In this document: positions 6,368 through 6,594 of the stretch, in pieces
How positions within the stretch are numbered: position 1 is the first letter of the stretch
Layout: every line of letters begins with the position of its first letter
DNA from: Paracoccaceae bacterium
GTDB taxonomy: Bacteria; Pseudomonadota; Alphaproteobacteria; Rhodobacterales; Rhodobacteraceae
Length of the DNA: 6,594 nucleotides
Direction of reading: 5' to 3'
Assembly (NCBI GenBank): GCA_029881635.1
Contig: JAOUMG010000117.1
Span: forward strand, 1 to 6,594
The notes under the pieces: generated by a model
The model's database searches: none
What the model was told of the DNA's origin: nothing
Seen by the model: the letters and a program-made list of their open reading frames with translations, nothing else
Translations under genes and position numbers: made by a program

Positions 6368-6594
6368 CTAGCGGAAAGCGTGAAGCTGCCCATTCTGTGT
6401 AACAACGTACAACGTGCGCCCTGCCACAACCGGTGCCGAGGCGGCACCACCGGCCATTTCCAGCGTCGATATGACCGCGCCTGATGCCGGATCAATGCTG
6501 CGGATCAGCCCATCTGACGAGGCAATGACCAGCCGCCCCCCTGCCAGAACCGGCCCGAAATGAGCAAAGATAGTGCGGCGTTTCTTGTCTTTGT
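6368..6594 (-). CDS. bamB: BamB-like PQQ-repeat beta-propeller protein, C-terminal end only
   Basis: The minus strand is open from the window edge (first full codon at 6592) to a TAG at 6368-6370, giving 74 residues. Two blade-like repeats are visible: GRLVIASSDGLIRSIDPASG at about 19-38 and GRTLYVVTQNGQLHAFR at 58-74. They match the PQQ/beta-propeller pattern (strand, turn with DG or NG, then a short strand reading as LxAxD/LHAF). Proteins of this type just upstream of der are BamB, the outer-membrane lipoprotein partner of the BamA assembly machine; der and bamB are also neighbours in E. coli. The N-terminus with its lipobox is outside the window, so membership of the broader PQQ-repeat family is safer than the exact name. 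The stop leaves 49 bases before der. Confidence 0.8.
   Translation of the reverse strand, partial: KDKKRRTIFAHFGPVLAGGRLVIASSDGLIRSIDPASGAVISTLEMAGGAASAPVVAGRTLYVVTQNGQLHAFR

Overview
The window looks like chromosomal housekeeping DNA from a GC-rich alphaproteobacterium. The closest fit is Rhodobacteraceae (roseobacter/Rhodobacter type). I base this on the protein style (YajC beginning MFVTPAYAQA, a 554-residue SecD, a Der with NKSE in its first GTPase) and on the gene order. This is recognition from memory, not a database search.

Layout: five recognisable protein genes and one intergenic region over 300 bases. On the minus strand, reading leftward from 2873, lies yajC-secD-secF, the accessory part of the Sec protein-export machine; secF runs off the left edge. 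Across a 515-base divergent intergenic region, serS (seryl-tRNA synthetase) reads rightward from 3389 to 4810. It meets der (double GTPase for 50S ribosome assembly, minus strand, 4864-6318) tail to tail at a shared hairpin terminator. Upstream of der, and running off the right edge, is the last 74 residues of a BamB-type beta-propeller protein (outer-membrane protein assembly), probably in one transcription unit with der.

How the genes relate: YajC-SecD-SecF use the proton gradient to help SecYEG pull proteins across the inner membrane, and BamB acts later on exported outer-membrane proteins. SerS and Der serve translation and ribosome assembly. Nothing here is a phage, plasmid, CRISPR, defence or biosynthetic locus, and I found no RNA gene.

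The unusual part is inside serS. The enzyme is 473 residues instead of about 430, because about 43-44 extra residues sit in frame between class II motif 1 and the TSE serine-binding motif. The extra DNA is about 50% GC against 62-67% nearby. It holds the only AGA, ATA and GTA codons I found in the gene and contains two nested or perfect inverted repeats. It looks like a small palindromic element inserted in frame, in the style of Rickettsia palindromic elements, although no homology to those is shown here. The serS leader region also carries several inverted repeats.
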